A DNA stretch of 64,000 bases. Source: Poseidonibacter antarcticus (lineage in GTDB: Bacteria; Campylobacterota; Campylobacteria; Campylobacterales; Arcobacteraceae). Under the pieces are notes generated by a model. It was not told the DNA's origin and did not search any database. It saw only the letters and a list, made by a program, of their open reading frames with translations. The translations under genes and the position numbers were made by a program. The stretch covers positions 434,001 through 498,000 of the forward strand of contig NZ_RCWF01000001.1 of assembly GCF_003667345.1 (NCBI RefSeq). Direction: 5' to 3'. Of this stretch, positions 52,667 to 61,340 are shown piece by piece (the first letter of the stretch is position 1; each line of letters starts with the position of its first letter).

Positions 52667-53872
52667 TTAAATATTTTTACTAGTACTTTTCAATATATGT
52701 TCTTCAATAACCCAAGAAGCAAAGGGTATTGAGCAAGTAAAAGCTGGACTAACAGCGTTTAATATATGTATTGAATTATCATCAGATTCAACAACAAAAT
52801 CTTGAACTAATTCTAAAGTTTCTTTATTTAATAGTTGCGCTCTAATACCAGGTGTACTCCAAGAATCATATCCCTTATGATCCATATTTTTTGTTAACTT
52901 TTTAGCTAAACTTTTTAGATAATTTAAATTATATTTTTTAACTTCACTATATGCTAAGCTTCTAAATCCAAAAGCATTACTTATAAATAGTTTTAACTCA
53001 TAATATGATATTTGCAAAAATTCTTTTAAAGAAAAATTATCAAATCCATTATAGTTTTCTCTCCAAAATGCAGGAATTGCAGTAGGACCTATTTTACTTT
53101 CATTATCAACAGTTAATGTGTAATGAACACCTAAAAAAGGATTATCTAAGTTTGGAACTGGATATACATTTGTTGTAAGATTTGAAATATTATTCTTATC
53201 TTTAAGATATATACCTTTAAAAGGAATTATCACATAATCTTTTGAAAAACCAAAATCTCTAGCAATATTATCAGCATATAAACCTCCACAATTTATAACT
53301 TTTACAGAATTATAATCACCTTGATTAGTATGAATTACATTTCCTTTAGATCCTAAATACTTACAATCTAAAATTAACTCAACTCCTAATTCTTCAATAG
53401 CTTTAGCAAATTCTTTTGTAACTTCTTTTGGATTAACAGTTGCAGTTGAAGGACATAAAAGTGCTTTTTTATAAGTTTTAATATTTGGATATAATTCTTC
53501 CAAATCTTTTTCATTAAGCCAATGAAGTTCTACACCATTTGCATCACCTCTTCTTTTTAATTCTTCTAAACCTTCAACTTCTTTATCATCAATTGCTACA
53601 ACAACTTTTTTACAAGAATTTACAGTAAGATTTCTCTGTTTACAAAACTCTTTTAGTGCCTTATTTCCATCTTTAGTAAATTTTGCTTTTAATGAATCTG
53701 CACTATAATAGAATCCTGCATGTAAGACACCAGAATTTCTACCACTACTATGCATTGCAACTTCTTTTTCTTTCTCTAATACAATTATTTTACTATCAGG
53801 GAATCTTTCTTTTAGATTTTTTGCAATATTTAGGCCAATAATTCCAGCACCAATAATTAAATAATCATACAT
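52667..53872 (-). CDS. lhgO: LhgO-type L-2-hydroxyglutarate oxidase/dehydrogenase
   Basis: A 401-residue FAD enzyme that oxidises L-2-hydroxyglutarate to 2-oxoglutarate. The FAD motif is LIIGAGIIGLNIAKNL, and the family block is MHSSGRNSGVLHAGFYYSADSLKAKF. A second FAD segment, VINCGGLYADNIAR, and GVHYTLTVDNESKIGPTAIP follow. It is the last gene of the TRAP/LUD unit and is 3 bp after the LUD gene. Related DAO-family oxidases (malate or other hydroxyacids) cannot be excluded. Confidence 0.85.
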   Translation of the reverse strand: MYDYLIIGAGIIGLNIAKNLKERFPDSKIIVLEKEKEVAMHSSGRNSGVLHAGFYYSADSLKAKFTKDGNKALKEFCKQRNLTVNSCKKVVVAIDDKEVEGLEELKRRGDANGVELHWLNEKDLEELYPNIKTYKKALLCPSTATVNPKEVTKEFAKAIEELGVELILDCKYLGSKGNVIHTNQGDYNSVKVINCGGLYADNIARDFGFSKDYVIIPFKGIYLKDKNNISNLTTNVYPVPNLDNPFLGVHYTLTVDNESKIGPTAIPAFWRENYNGFDNFSLKEFLQISYYELKLFISNAFGFRSLAYSEVKKYNLNYLKSLAKKLTKNMDHKGYDSWSTPGIRAQLLNKETLELVQDFVVESDDNSIHILNAVSPAFTCSIPFASWVIEEHILKSTSKNI

Positions 53873-53875
53873 TTT

Positions 53876-54472
53876 CTAATATCCTAATTCTTCATTTACA
53901 ATGATAATTGTTATTCTATCTTTTTCATCTGCTTTTATATAAGTAAATTTATTAGCAATGTTATCTAAGTTATGTCTTGGTGTTTTACCCATTTCAATAG
54001 CTTTTGAATTCATTCTATCAATATTTTTTACAGCACTAACTTCCATTAATCTTTTAAAACCCTCTTCTACATTTTCAACTATTTTATTAATACCTACTAT
54101 TACTACAACTTTTTTAGGACCAAAAATCAAAGCTGCAACTCTGTTCCCACTACCATCAGCATTCACTAGTTTTCCATCTTTTGTAAGTGCATTAGTTCCA
54201 CAAACAAAAACATCTGTTAGCATACCCTTTCTTCTTCTATCAAGGTTTTCACTCATTGGAATACCTTTTTCATATTGATTAAATAAAGTTATATCTTCTT
54301 TATTTACTAAATAATCTAATAATCCAATTTGATCTACACTTGTTGAACCACCTAAACCAACACTTATATTTGGTTTGATAAAAGTTTTTGCTAAAGTTAA
54401 TGCTTCTTTTTTATTTTCAACAAAATGAGGATCGTATCCACAAGTCTTTAAAGTTTCTAAAAATTCATTCAT
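53876..54472 (-). CDS. LUD-domain protein
   Basis: A 198-residue protein with the LUD (DUF162/LutC-like) fold: ISVGLGGSTSVDQIGLLDYL, then GTNALTKDGKLVNADGSGNRVAALIFGPKKVVVI with a Gly-rich segment and a C-terminal TPRHNLDNIA. In lactate utilisation the family takes part in electron transfer with iron-sulfur partners; the stand-alone form has no defined role. It lies between the TRAP permease and the LhgO gene, 3 bp from the latter, so it may help 2-hydroxyacid oxidation. Confidence 0.8.
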   Translation of the reverse strand: MNEFLETLKTCGYDPHFVENKKEALTLAKTFIKPNISVGLGGSTSVDQIGLLDYLVNKEDITLFNQYEKGIPMSENLDRRRKGMLTDVFVCGTNALTKDGKLVNADGSGNRVAALIFGPKKVVVIVGINKIVENVEEGFKRLMEVSAVKNIDRMNSKAIEMGKTPRHNLDNIANKFTYIKADEKDRITIIIVNEELGY

Positions 54473-54488
54473 ATTTATCCTTTTTTTA

Positions 54489-56435
54489 TTAATTAACTAT
54501 ATATATTTTTGCTTCACGAGATAACATCTTATGTAATCCCATTGATACAGCAAATATGATAAACCCTATAATATGTGTATTCTGAATAATACCAAAATAG
54601 CTTTCCATATTAAATACATTATCTGGACATAAAAGTAATATCGCTGCAATAAAGAATACAATTCTTTCAATTACATTTAACTTTTGATCCCAGTAACCTT
54701 CCATTACAATTGAGAACGATGCAATACCCATCATAGCAAAGGTAAATACTTCAAATCTTTCAAACCATGTTCCATTAATTAATGGAGTAAATGCAAATAA
54801 TAAAGGAATTATATACATTCCTTTCCCTACTTTCCATGCAACTAATCCTGTTTTCATTGGAGGAGTTTTAGCAATTGCAGCTGCTGCAAAAGCTGCTAAA
54901 CAAACAGGTGGTGTAAGATTTGAATCTTGTGATAACCAAAATATTATTAAGTGTGCGGATAATAAATACATTGCAACTTCAGGCATTTCAATTCCAGCAT
55001 TAACCAATGCAGCCATTTCAGGACTTAACATTAAACCTACTAACGCAGGTGCTGATAGTACAGATAAAACAACATAAGATGCAGTTACAGGTAATCCCAT
55101 ACCAAGAACAAGTGAAGCAACAGCTATTAAAATAATTGCTATTAAAAGTGAATTACCTGACCATTCCATAATAAGTTGTGAGAATGTGATTCCAATACCA
55201 GAAATATTAATAACTCCAACAATAACACCAACAGCAATAAGTAAAACACCCGTTACTACCATATTTTGAGAACCTAATGCCAAAGCTCCGAAGATTTCTT
55301 TGATTCCCATTCTTTTATTTTTAGTTAAATACGATGAAAAAATAATGGCAAATATTGCAATACCTGCTGCATATGTAGGTGTAAAACCATAAACTAATAA
55401 TCCAACAAGTGTACTTAAGGGAATAATAAAATGGAAACCTTCTCTTAAAATTGGAAGAATCTTAACATCACTATTCTCACCTTTAATATTATGTTCTTTT
55501 GCATGAATATTTATATAAAAAGCAATTGAAGCAAAATATAAAATTGCAGGTAAAATTGAAACAGTTACAATTGTTACAAATGGAATATGTGTCATTTGAG
55601 CCATAATAAAAGCCCCTGCTCCCATAATTGGAGGCATGATTTGTCCACCTGTACTTGCCGCTGCTTCAACTGCTGCTGCAAATGTACCTTTAAATCCCGC
55701 TTTTTTCATCATTGGAATTGTTATTGAGCCAGTTGAAACAGTATTTGCAACAGCTGAACCAGAAATTGTTCCCATTAAAGCAGATGAAAATACTGCAACA
55801 TGTCCAGTTCCACCTGTATATTTTCCTGCAACTGCACTTGAAACATCAACTATAAAGTCTCCTGCTCCTGATTTTAAAAGGAATGCTGCAAATAAAATAA
55901 ACATAAATACATATGTTGATGAAATAGTAGCAATTGGACCAAATAATCCTTCACTTGTATAGAACATTCTATAAAGGAATCGCTCAGGAGTCATTCCAGC
56001 AAAAGCAAAAATACCATCTATATGTTGACCTAAAAATAGTAAATATGCAATACAAGACAATATTATAAAAGGAATAATATATCCAGTTGACTTTCTAACC
56101 ATTTCCACTGCTAAAACAATTGTCATTCCAGCAACTATTAAATCACTAGTTCTCATTTGTCCATTTGCTACTGCATATAAACTTTCTTCAAAAAGTACCA
56201 TATAAGCAAATGTAAATAACGATAACACTGCTAAGAACAAATTAATTATACTTACTTCATTTTCATTTTTTGTTGCTTCATAAGTTAAAAAACCAAGAGA
56301 TGCTAATAAAGCAAAATGTGCTGAGTTAAACCATAAATCACTAATTCCACCCCAAATATTTACACCAAAATGAAATAGTGATATAAGTATTGCGTAGACA
56401 AAAGTGATTTCTTTAAAATATTTTATTTTAATCAT
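54489..56435 (-). CDS. TRAP transporter fused permease (TAXI type)
   Basis: A 648-residue inner-membrane protein that fuses the small (4TM) and large (12TM) TRAP subunits, as in the TAXI class. The first part (about 1-145) has several helices; the large part begins near GYIIPFIIL and contains GTISGSAVANTVSTGSITIPMMKKAGFK and the block EAAASTGGQIMPPIMGAGAFIMAQ, the DctM hallmark. It would take up a small organic acid with sodium, using the SBP encoded upstream. A hairpin in the gap upstream may lower its transcription. Confidence 0.9.
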   Translation of the reverse strand: MIKIKYFKEITFVYAILISLFHFGVNIWGGISDLWFNSAHFALLASLGFLTYEATKNENEVSIINLFLAVLSLFTFAYMVLFEESLYAVANGQMRTSDLIVAGMTIVLAVEMVRKSTGYIIPFIILSCIAYLLFLGQHIDGIFAFAGMTPERFLYRMFYTSEGLFGPIATISSTYVFMFILFAAFLLKSGAGDFIVDVSSAVAGKYTGGTGHVAVFSSALMGTISGSAVANTVSTGSITIPMMKKAGFKGTFAAAVEAAASTGGQIMPPIMGAGAFIMAQMTHIPFVTIVTVSILPAILYFASIAFYINIHAKEHNIKGENSDVKILPILREGFHFIIPLSTLVGLLVYGFTPTYAAGIAIFAIIFSSYLTKNKRMGIKEIFGALALGSQNMVVTGVLLIAVGVIVGVINISGIGITFSQLIMEWSGNSLLIAIILIAVASLVLGMGLPVTASYVVLSVLSAPALVGLMLSPEMAALVNAGIEMPEVAMYLLSAHLIIFWLSQDSNLTPPVCLAAFAAAAIAKTPPMKTGLVAWKVGKGMYIIPLLFAFTPLINGTWFERFEVFTFAMMGIASFSIVMEGYWDQKLNVIERIVFFIAAILLLCPDNVFNMESYFGIIQNTHIIGFIIFAVSMGLHKMLSREAKIYIVN

Positions 56436-56495
56436 TTTTTATTCCTAGATATATATAAATTATATAAATAATTTTAAATTACTTATATATTTTAT

Positions 56496-56526
56496 ATATC
56501 AAAAGAAGATGAACTTCTTTTGATAT
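56496..56526 (-). terminator. Hairpin between SBP and permease genes (attenuator)
   Basis: ATATCAAAAGAAG and CTTCTTTTGATAT are perfect 13-bp arms around ATGAA. It is in the 97-bp gap after the binding-protein gene and before the permease, both on the minus strand. A partial terminator or mRNA stabiliser would favour more binding protein than permease. Confidence 0.7.
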
Positions 56527-56532
56527 GTTAGT

Positions 56533-57552
56533 TTATTTTCCTAATAACGACGCAGGTATAGTAATACCTTTTTCTTGATAGAATCTAATAGCACCAGGAT
56601 GTAAAGGCATTGGAAGACCTGAAATAGCTTTTTCTAAAGACATTGCTTTTGTAGCTTTGTGAACAGAATTCAAAAAAGGTAGGTTTTCATAGATTGTTTT
56701 AGTTAATAAATATACATCTTCTTCAGGAGTATCTTTTGTAACAACTAGTAAGTTTGGTTGTGCAATTGTATTAATATCTTTTGTTTGACCAGGATAAGTT
56801 CCTGCTTTAATATTAAATGGAGTCCATACTGGATAGTTAGCATTAATATCAGCTAAATTTTTCTTAGAAAAATCTAATACTTTAATTTCGTCATTTCCAA
56901 TAGAAGCAAAGGCATTTGTAACTGCAGATGTTGGAGGACCTGATGGAGTATTCATTCCTTGAACTTTTCCATCTTGAAGTGCAGTTGAACTTGGAGTATA
57001 TCCTAAGTATTGAACATTCATTTTATTAAAATCAATTGAAAGTGAACTCATAATAGTTTCAGCAGAAACTCTTGAACCTGAAGATCTTCCACCAATTGCA
57101 AATCTTTCACCATATAGATTTTGTAAATCCATAATATTTCCAGTTTTTGCAAATTTATTTTTTATTGTAAATTGTTCAACATTTTGCCATAACATAGAAA
57201 CAGATCTTAAGTTTTTTTTAGGATTTCCTTCATATTTTGCTTTTCCTTGCCATGCCATAGAACCAAAAAGTCCTTGCAAAATTGCAAAGTTAACTTCACC
57301 TTTTTGAAGCATATCAACATTTTCACCAGATCCAGCAGATGTAATAGCTGAAAATGTAGTTTTATGAGTTTTTGCTAATTTAATTGAAGCAATTGTAGCA
57401 ATTCCAACTCCAACTGGATAATATGTTCCACCTGTACTTGCTGTTGCAATTACATATTTTGTTTCTTTTGTAGCTGCATTTGCACCTGTAATCATTGTAG
57501 CTGTGATTGCTGATGTAACTAATAGCTTTTTTAAAATCGATAATTTTCTCAT
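56533..57552 (-). CDS. TAXI-family TRAP solute-binding protein
   Basis: A 339-residue periplasmic binding protein of the TAXI family. A signal peptide (MRKLSILKKLLVTSAITATMITGANA) precedes YVIATASTGGTYYPVGVG, the TAXI start block, then FSAITSAGSGENVDMLQKGE and RFAIGGRSSGSR. The frame is open 21 codons further upstream, but a strong AAGGAAAAT site lies before the ATG at 57550-57552. Known TAXI proteins bind dicarboxylates or glutamate-like acids; the ligand here is not shown. The LhgO neighbour makes a C5 hydroxyacid or 2-oxoglutarate a fair guess. Confidence 0.9.
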   Translation of the reverse strand: MRKLSILKKLLVTSAITATMITGANAATKETKYVIATASTGGTYYPVGVGIATIASIKLAKTHKTTFSAITSAGSGENVDMLQKGEVNFAILQGLFGSMAWQGKAKYEGNPKKNLRSVSMLWQNVEQFTIKNKFAKTGNIMDLQNLYGERFAIGGRSSGSRVSAETIMSSLSIDFNKMNVQYLGYTPSSTALQDGKVQGMNTPSGPPTSAVTNAFASIGNDEIKVLDFSKKNLADINANYPVWTPFNIKAGTYPGQTKDINTIAQPNLLVVTKDTPEEDVYLLTKTIYENLPFLNSVHKATKAMSLEKAISGLPMPLHPGAIRFYQEKGITIPASLLGK

Positions 57553-57606
57553 TTTATTTTCCTTAGTTTTTAACTTAAGGAAAGTATAACACAGATTGAA
57601 ACAAAA

Positions 57607-57626
57607 TTGTTTCAAAATTGTTTCAA
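57607..57626 (-). promoter_or_regulatory. Operator-like tandem repeat upstream of the SBP gene
   Basis: TTGTTTCAAAATTGTTTCA at 57607-57625 is repeated base for base at 61041-61059 before the kinase gene. Within it, TTGTTTCA recurs 11 bp apart, one helical turn. A further TTGAAACAA lies at 57596-57604, so the site is extended by an inverted half. It ends 54 bases before the start codon of the SBP gene. Confidence 0.7.
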
Positions 57627-57671
57627 ATTTGTAAATTTACTATTATTTGCCTATTTTATAGATCATGTAGA

Positions 57672-58376
57672 TTACTTTATTATATAACCTAGACCTTTTT
57701 TTGAAACAATAAAGTCATTATCACTAATTTTATCTTTTACTCTTTTTATTACTGTACGCATTGTGGCATCTGAAGTTTTGGGATCATTCCAAATAAATTC
57801 TTTTAAAAAATCTTTGGACTTTATCTTTTTGATATCACTTATTAAAGCTTGAATTAGCAAAGTTTCTTTTTTTGATAAGTTAATTAATTCATCATTATTA
57901 TACAAAAGATTTGTTTTTGTATTAAAAGTATAACTATCATTTAATCTTAATACCTCATCAATAGTTTCATTTTTAGATTTTTCCTCTAATACTTTAGTTT
58001 TTACTTTTTTTAACATTTCCATCATATTTTTAACTTCTAAAGGTTTTACAAAATATGAGATAACATTTAAATTAATTGATTTAAAAAGATACTCTTCATC
58101 TTTGTATGCAGACACGATAATAAACTTTTGATTATCATTGATTTTTGTAATATCTTCAATCATACTAAGACCATCTTTATTTGGCATTCTAATATCTGTA
58201 AGAACTAAATCAAATGCCTTTTTATCATCATAAGCTTTCTTATATATATCAAGACCTTGCTCTCCATCACATGCAATTGATACCTCATCAAAAACTGTAT
58301 CAAGATAAAACTCAAGTATCTCCCTTGCATCTTCTTCATCTTCTACTAATAATACTCTTGTAATTAAATTATCCAT
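57672..58376 (-). CDS. OmpR-type response regulator of the TRAP unit
   Basis: A 234-residue regulator. The receiver has EDEEDA in the acidic pocket, phospho-Asp in LVLTDIRMPNKDGLSMIE and Lys in SYFVKPLEVK. The C-terminal winged helix has INLSKKETLLIQALI and a recognition part TSDATMRTVIKRVKDKI. It follows the kinase after 15 bp and precedes the TRAP genes, whose upstream region has its likely operator. Autoregulation is suggested by the second copy before the kinase. Confidence 0.9.
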   Translation of the reverse strand: MDNLITRVLLVEDEEDAREILEFYLDTVFDEVSIACDGEQGLDIYKKAYDDKKAFDLVLTDIRMPNKDGLSMIEDITKINDNQKFIIVSAYKDEEYLFKSINLNVISYFVKPLEVKNMMEMLKKVKTKVLEEKSKNETIDEVLRLNDSYTFNTKTNLLYNNDELINLSKKETLLIQALISDIKKIKSKDFLKEFIWNDPKTSDATMRTVIKRVKDKISDNDFIVSKKGLGYIIK

Positions 58377-58391
58377 ATTTTTCCTATGTAG

Positions 58392-61004
58392 TTATATATC
58401 TAATGTGATTATAAACTTCACACCACTATTAATATTTACTACTTCTATTTTACCTTTCATATTTGTTTCAATAATAGCCTTTGTCATATAAAGACCAATT
58501 CCTGTACCTTGTGTTTCAAACTTTGTAGTAAAGTATGGTTCAAAAATTTTATCCATAATATCATTGTTAATGATACCACCATTATTTGAGATTTCAATTT
58601 TTACCTTATCTTCTACAAGGATTGTATTAATATTAATTATTGCATCAAATTTTTCTTTTTCTTTTCGTAATAGTATTGCATCTTTTGCATTGTTTAAAAT
58701 ATTCAATAAAGATTGTTTTAATTCATTTTCATAATTTATAATTTCAATATCTTCATATTTAAACTCTATTTTTATATTTTCTATCTCGTATTGATTTTTT
58801 ACCATATATAATAAGGAGTCAATACACTCTTTAATTGAAAACTTATTTTTAACTTTTGATGGTTTATAAAAATTTCTAAAATCATCAATTGTTTCACTCA
58901 TGTACTCAATATTCTTATTTGCTTTTCGCATAAATTTATCTAACTTTTCTTCACTTACTTTTTCATTTTTATAATTATCTCTTAAAAAATGAAGAATTAA
59001 AGATACATTGTTTAATGGTTGTCGCCATTGATGTGAAATATTTCCAAGCATTTCTCCCATTGAAGCTAATTTACTTTGCTGAATTAAAATTCTATCTTTT
59101 TGCCTATTTTTATTTACTTCTACTTCAACTTTTAATTTTAATTCTTCTTGGCTAACTTTTATTTTTGTAATATCATTTATATATCCATAAAAATGACTTA
59201 CCTCCCCTGAATGATCTTTTATTAGTATTACTCTACTTGAAATCCACTTAATTTCATTTGCTGCATTTATTATTCTACATACAAAGGTAAAGTTTGACAA
59301 ATCTTTTTTTAAGGCAGCATAAATAGCTACTTTTACTTTATTAATATCTTCTTTATAAATTAAATTCATAAAATTCAATTCTTTGTTTTCAAAATCTTTT
59401 TTATTAAAGCCAAAAGTTTTAATACTATTTGATATATACTTTATACTTAAGTTTTTGTCATTAAATAATTTAAAAATTACAATCTTTCCATCTTCTACTA
59501 ATAACTCAATATCAAGAAGTTCTTTTTTCATTCTTTTATTTTTATCAATATCCATTGACATCATAAGCATACGATCTAAATTACCAGATTCATCATAAAA
59601 TGATTTACCACGGGCTAAGACCCATTTAAAATCATCATTTTTTGTTTTAAGTCTATATTCACATACAATTGTATCATCAACTTTTGCAAATATTTTATCA
59701 AATAATTGTTCAACCTTATTTTTATCTTCATTATGAATTAAATTGAACCAATTAGCAAAAGTATGTATTTCATTTCTTTTATATCCAAACATTTCAAGCC
59801 ATTTATCTGAAAAATAAATCTTCTTAGTTTTAAAGTTAATATCCCAAAGGCCATCATTTGACGCAATAATTGCCAACTCAAATCTTTTTTTCCAATGTTC
59901 TAATGATAAAGTTTTTGTTTTAAGTTCATCATTATATTCATTAAAAATTGTTTTAATGAAATTTGAAAATATATATGTAAATAATATAAGTATTGCACTA
60001 ACTACCAAAATAATAATAAAAACTTTCGAGAATAAATTTCTATAATCATTTTTAATATCAAAGATAATATCTTTTAATTTATATTCGATAATTTTTTTAT
60101 CATAAAATACACTTATTATAAAATTATATTTATTATAAAGGTATACATAGTTTTTAAATTTTTCATTATATTCATAATCGGTAAAATAATGTTCTAGTAT
60201 TTCATAAGATTCATTATCTTCTTTATCTTTTAGTAAAACATTTGATTTTTCTATCTTTTTATTATTTTCAAAATTAAATGTATCTTGAGTTATTAAATCA
60301 TAAAACCAAATATTAAACTTTTGTGTTTTAATTGAATCTATTATAGATTTTTTTGTAATCTCTTTTATTGAATTAATAATAGAAAATGAACCTATATAAT
60401 ACTCTTTATCATTAATTTTAACACTGTCAAAAAAACTAAGTCTAACTGTTTTCTTTACATCATCATTCCAAAATTGAAGATTGTTACTACCTTGAGAATA
60501 TATATATTGTAAAGTTAAGTTTTTGTATTTATTCACTTGTTGTTTTTTATTAAATATTAATCTTTGTAAATATGAAATTGAAGTATCTCCATACAAGATA
60601 TCTAAATTATCTTTTTTAAAAATAACTAATTCTATACTATTTTCTTTTTCAATATTTCTCAAATAATCTTCTAATAAACCAAAATTATTTAAAGAGTTTG
60701 ATTCTATATATCCAATTGTTTTATATGTAATCTTTTTTAGTACTATTTCTTCCTTAGAAAAACTCTTTTTTACTTGATTATTTATATATACTTTAAATTT
60801 ATTTAATTCTTCTTTTTTATCAAATTCATAATTTAATATATATTTTTGTTTTAATAAATCTATTTTTCTATTTTCTTTTGACTCTAATATAAAAAAGGTA
60901 ATTGTTAATAAAATTATAGCAAGTAGCATTATAAAGATTATAGGTATTTGAGAAAATAAACGTTGAATATCATCTAAGTTATATTTCCTATTTTTAAAGA
61001 ACAT
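58392..61004 (-). CDS. Sensor histidine kinase with two PAS domains
   Basis: An 870-residue kinase. TM1 (about 13-37) and TM2 (about 326-350) flank a long periplasmic sensor region. A PAS domain (about 375-495) has GLWDINFKTKKIYFSDKWLEMFGY, and a second PAS region (about 505-625) with ISNSIKTFGFNKKDFEN follows. The HisKA box is MGEMLGNISHQWRQPLNNVSL, then an N-box LNILNNAKDAIL and G2 TQGTGIGLYMTKAI. It belongs with the regulator next to it and probably senses the TRAP substrate or a related acid. The upstream operator-like repeat is described separately. Confidence 0.92.
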   Translation of the reverse strand: MFFKNRKYNLDDIQRLFSQIPIIFIMLLAIILLTITFFILESKENRKIDLLKQKYILNYEFDKKEELNKFKVYINNQVKKSFSKEEIVLKKITYKTIGYIESNSLNNFGLLEDYLRNIEKENSIELVIFKKDNLDILYGDTSISYLQRLIFNKKQQVNKYKNLTLQYIYSQGSNNLQFWNDDVKKTVRLSFFDSVKINDKEYYIGSFSIINSIKEITKKSIIDSIKTQKFNIWFYDLITQDTFNFENNKKIEKSNVLLKDKEDNESYEILEHYFTDYEYNEKFKNYVYLYNKYNFIISVFYDKKIIEYKLKDIIFDIKNDYRNLFSKVFIIILVVSAILILFTYIFSNFIKTIFNEYNDELKTKTLSLEHWKKRFELAIIASNDGLWDINFKTKKIYFSDKWLEMFGYKRNEIHTFANWFNLIHNEDKNKVEQLFDKIFAKVDDTIVCEYRLKTKNDDFKWVLARGKSFYDESGNLDRMLMMSMDIDKNKRMKKELLDIELLVEDGKIVIFKLFNDKNLSIKYISNSIKTFGFNKKDFENKELNFMNLIYKEDINKVKVAIYAALKKDLSNFTFVCRIINAANEIKWISSRVILIKDHSGEVSHFYGYINDITKIKVSQEELKLKVEVEVNKNRQKDRILIQQSKLASMGEMLGNISHQWRQPLNNVSLILHFLRDNYKNEKVSEEKLDKFMRKANKNIEYMSETIDDFRNFYKPSKVKNKFSIKECIDSLLYMVKNQYEIENIKIEFKYEDIEIINYENELKQSLLNILNNAKDAILLRKEKEKFDAIININTILVEDKVKIEISNNGGIINNDIMDKIFEPYFTTKFETQGTGIGLYMTKAIIETNMKGKIEVVNINSGVKFIITLDI

Positions 61005-61040
61005 ATATTCTTACCTTAAATTAATTTTTATATCTACTCT

Positions 61041-61060
61041 TTGTTTCAAAATTGTTTCAT
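61041..61060 (-). promoter_or_regulatory. Second copy of the operator-like repeat, before the kinase gene
   Basis: The 19 bases TTGTTTCAAAATTGTTTCA are the same as at 57607-57625. They begin 36 bases upstream of the kinase start, in a gap of 87 bp. Confidence 0.7.
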
Positions 61061-61091
61061 ATTTATTATTGTATTAAAAAGAAACAAAGAC

Positions 61092-61307
61092 TTAGCTTTT
61101 AGAATCCTCTCTTATTTTACTGACTGTTTTACCACCAATTGCATAGTTATCAGTGTTTATCTCTTCTATTATAACTACAGCACTAGAAGCACCTCGTCCA
61201 TTAAAAATACTTGCAAATAGTTCTGTAATACCTTTTGAAAGCTGTTCTTTTTGTTCTTTTGTAGCTCCACCGTCTTCTTCTGTCATTTTTACGTTAATTA
61301 CTGGCAT
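61092..61307 (-). CDS. 4-oxalocrotonate tautomerase-like protein
   Basis: A 71-residue tautomerase with the N-terminal catalytic Pro exposed after Met removal (MPVINVKMTEEDGG), then KEQKEQLSKGITELF and VVIIEEINTDNYAIGGKTVS. Members isomerise enol/keto acids. It may act on a catabolic intermediate in this island, but a promiscuous role is as likely. It is 33 bp after the DUF711 gene. Confidence 0.88.
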   Translation of the reverse strand: MPVINVKMTEEDGGATKEQKEQLSKGITELFASIFNGRGASSAVVIIEEINTDNYAIGGKTVSKIREDSKS

Positions 61308-61340
61308 TTTATTCTTCCTTGTTTATATTCATATTTATTC

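Noticed and set aside
53958-54278. Plus-strand frame over the LUD-domain gene
   Set aside because: It is a shadow of the minus-strand gene, which has the family motifs and tight operon spacing.
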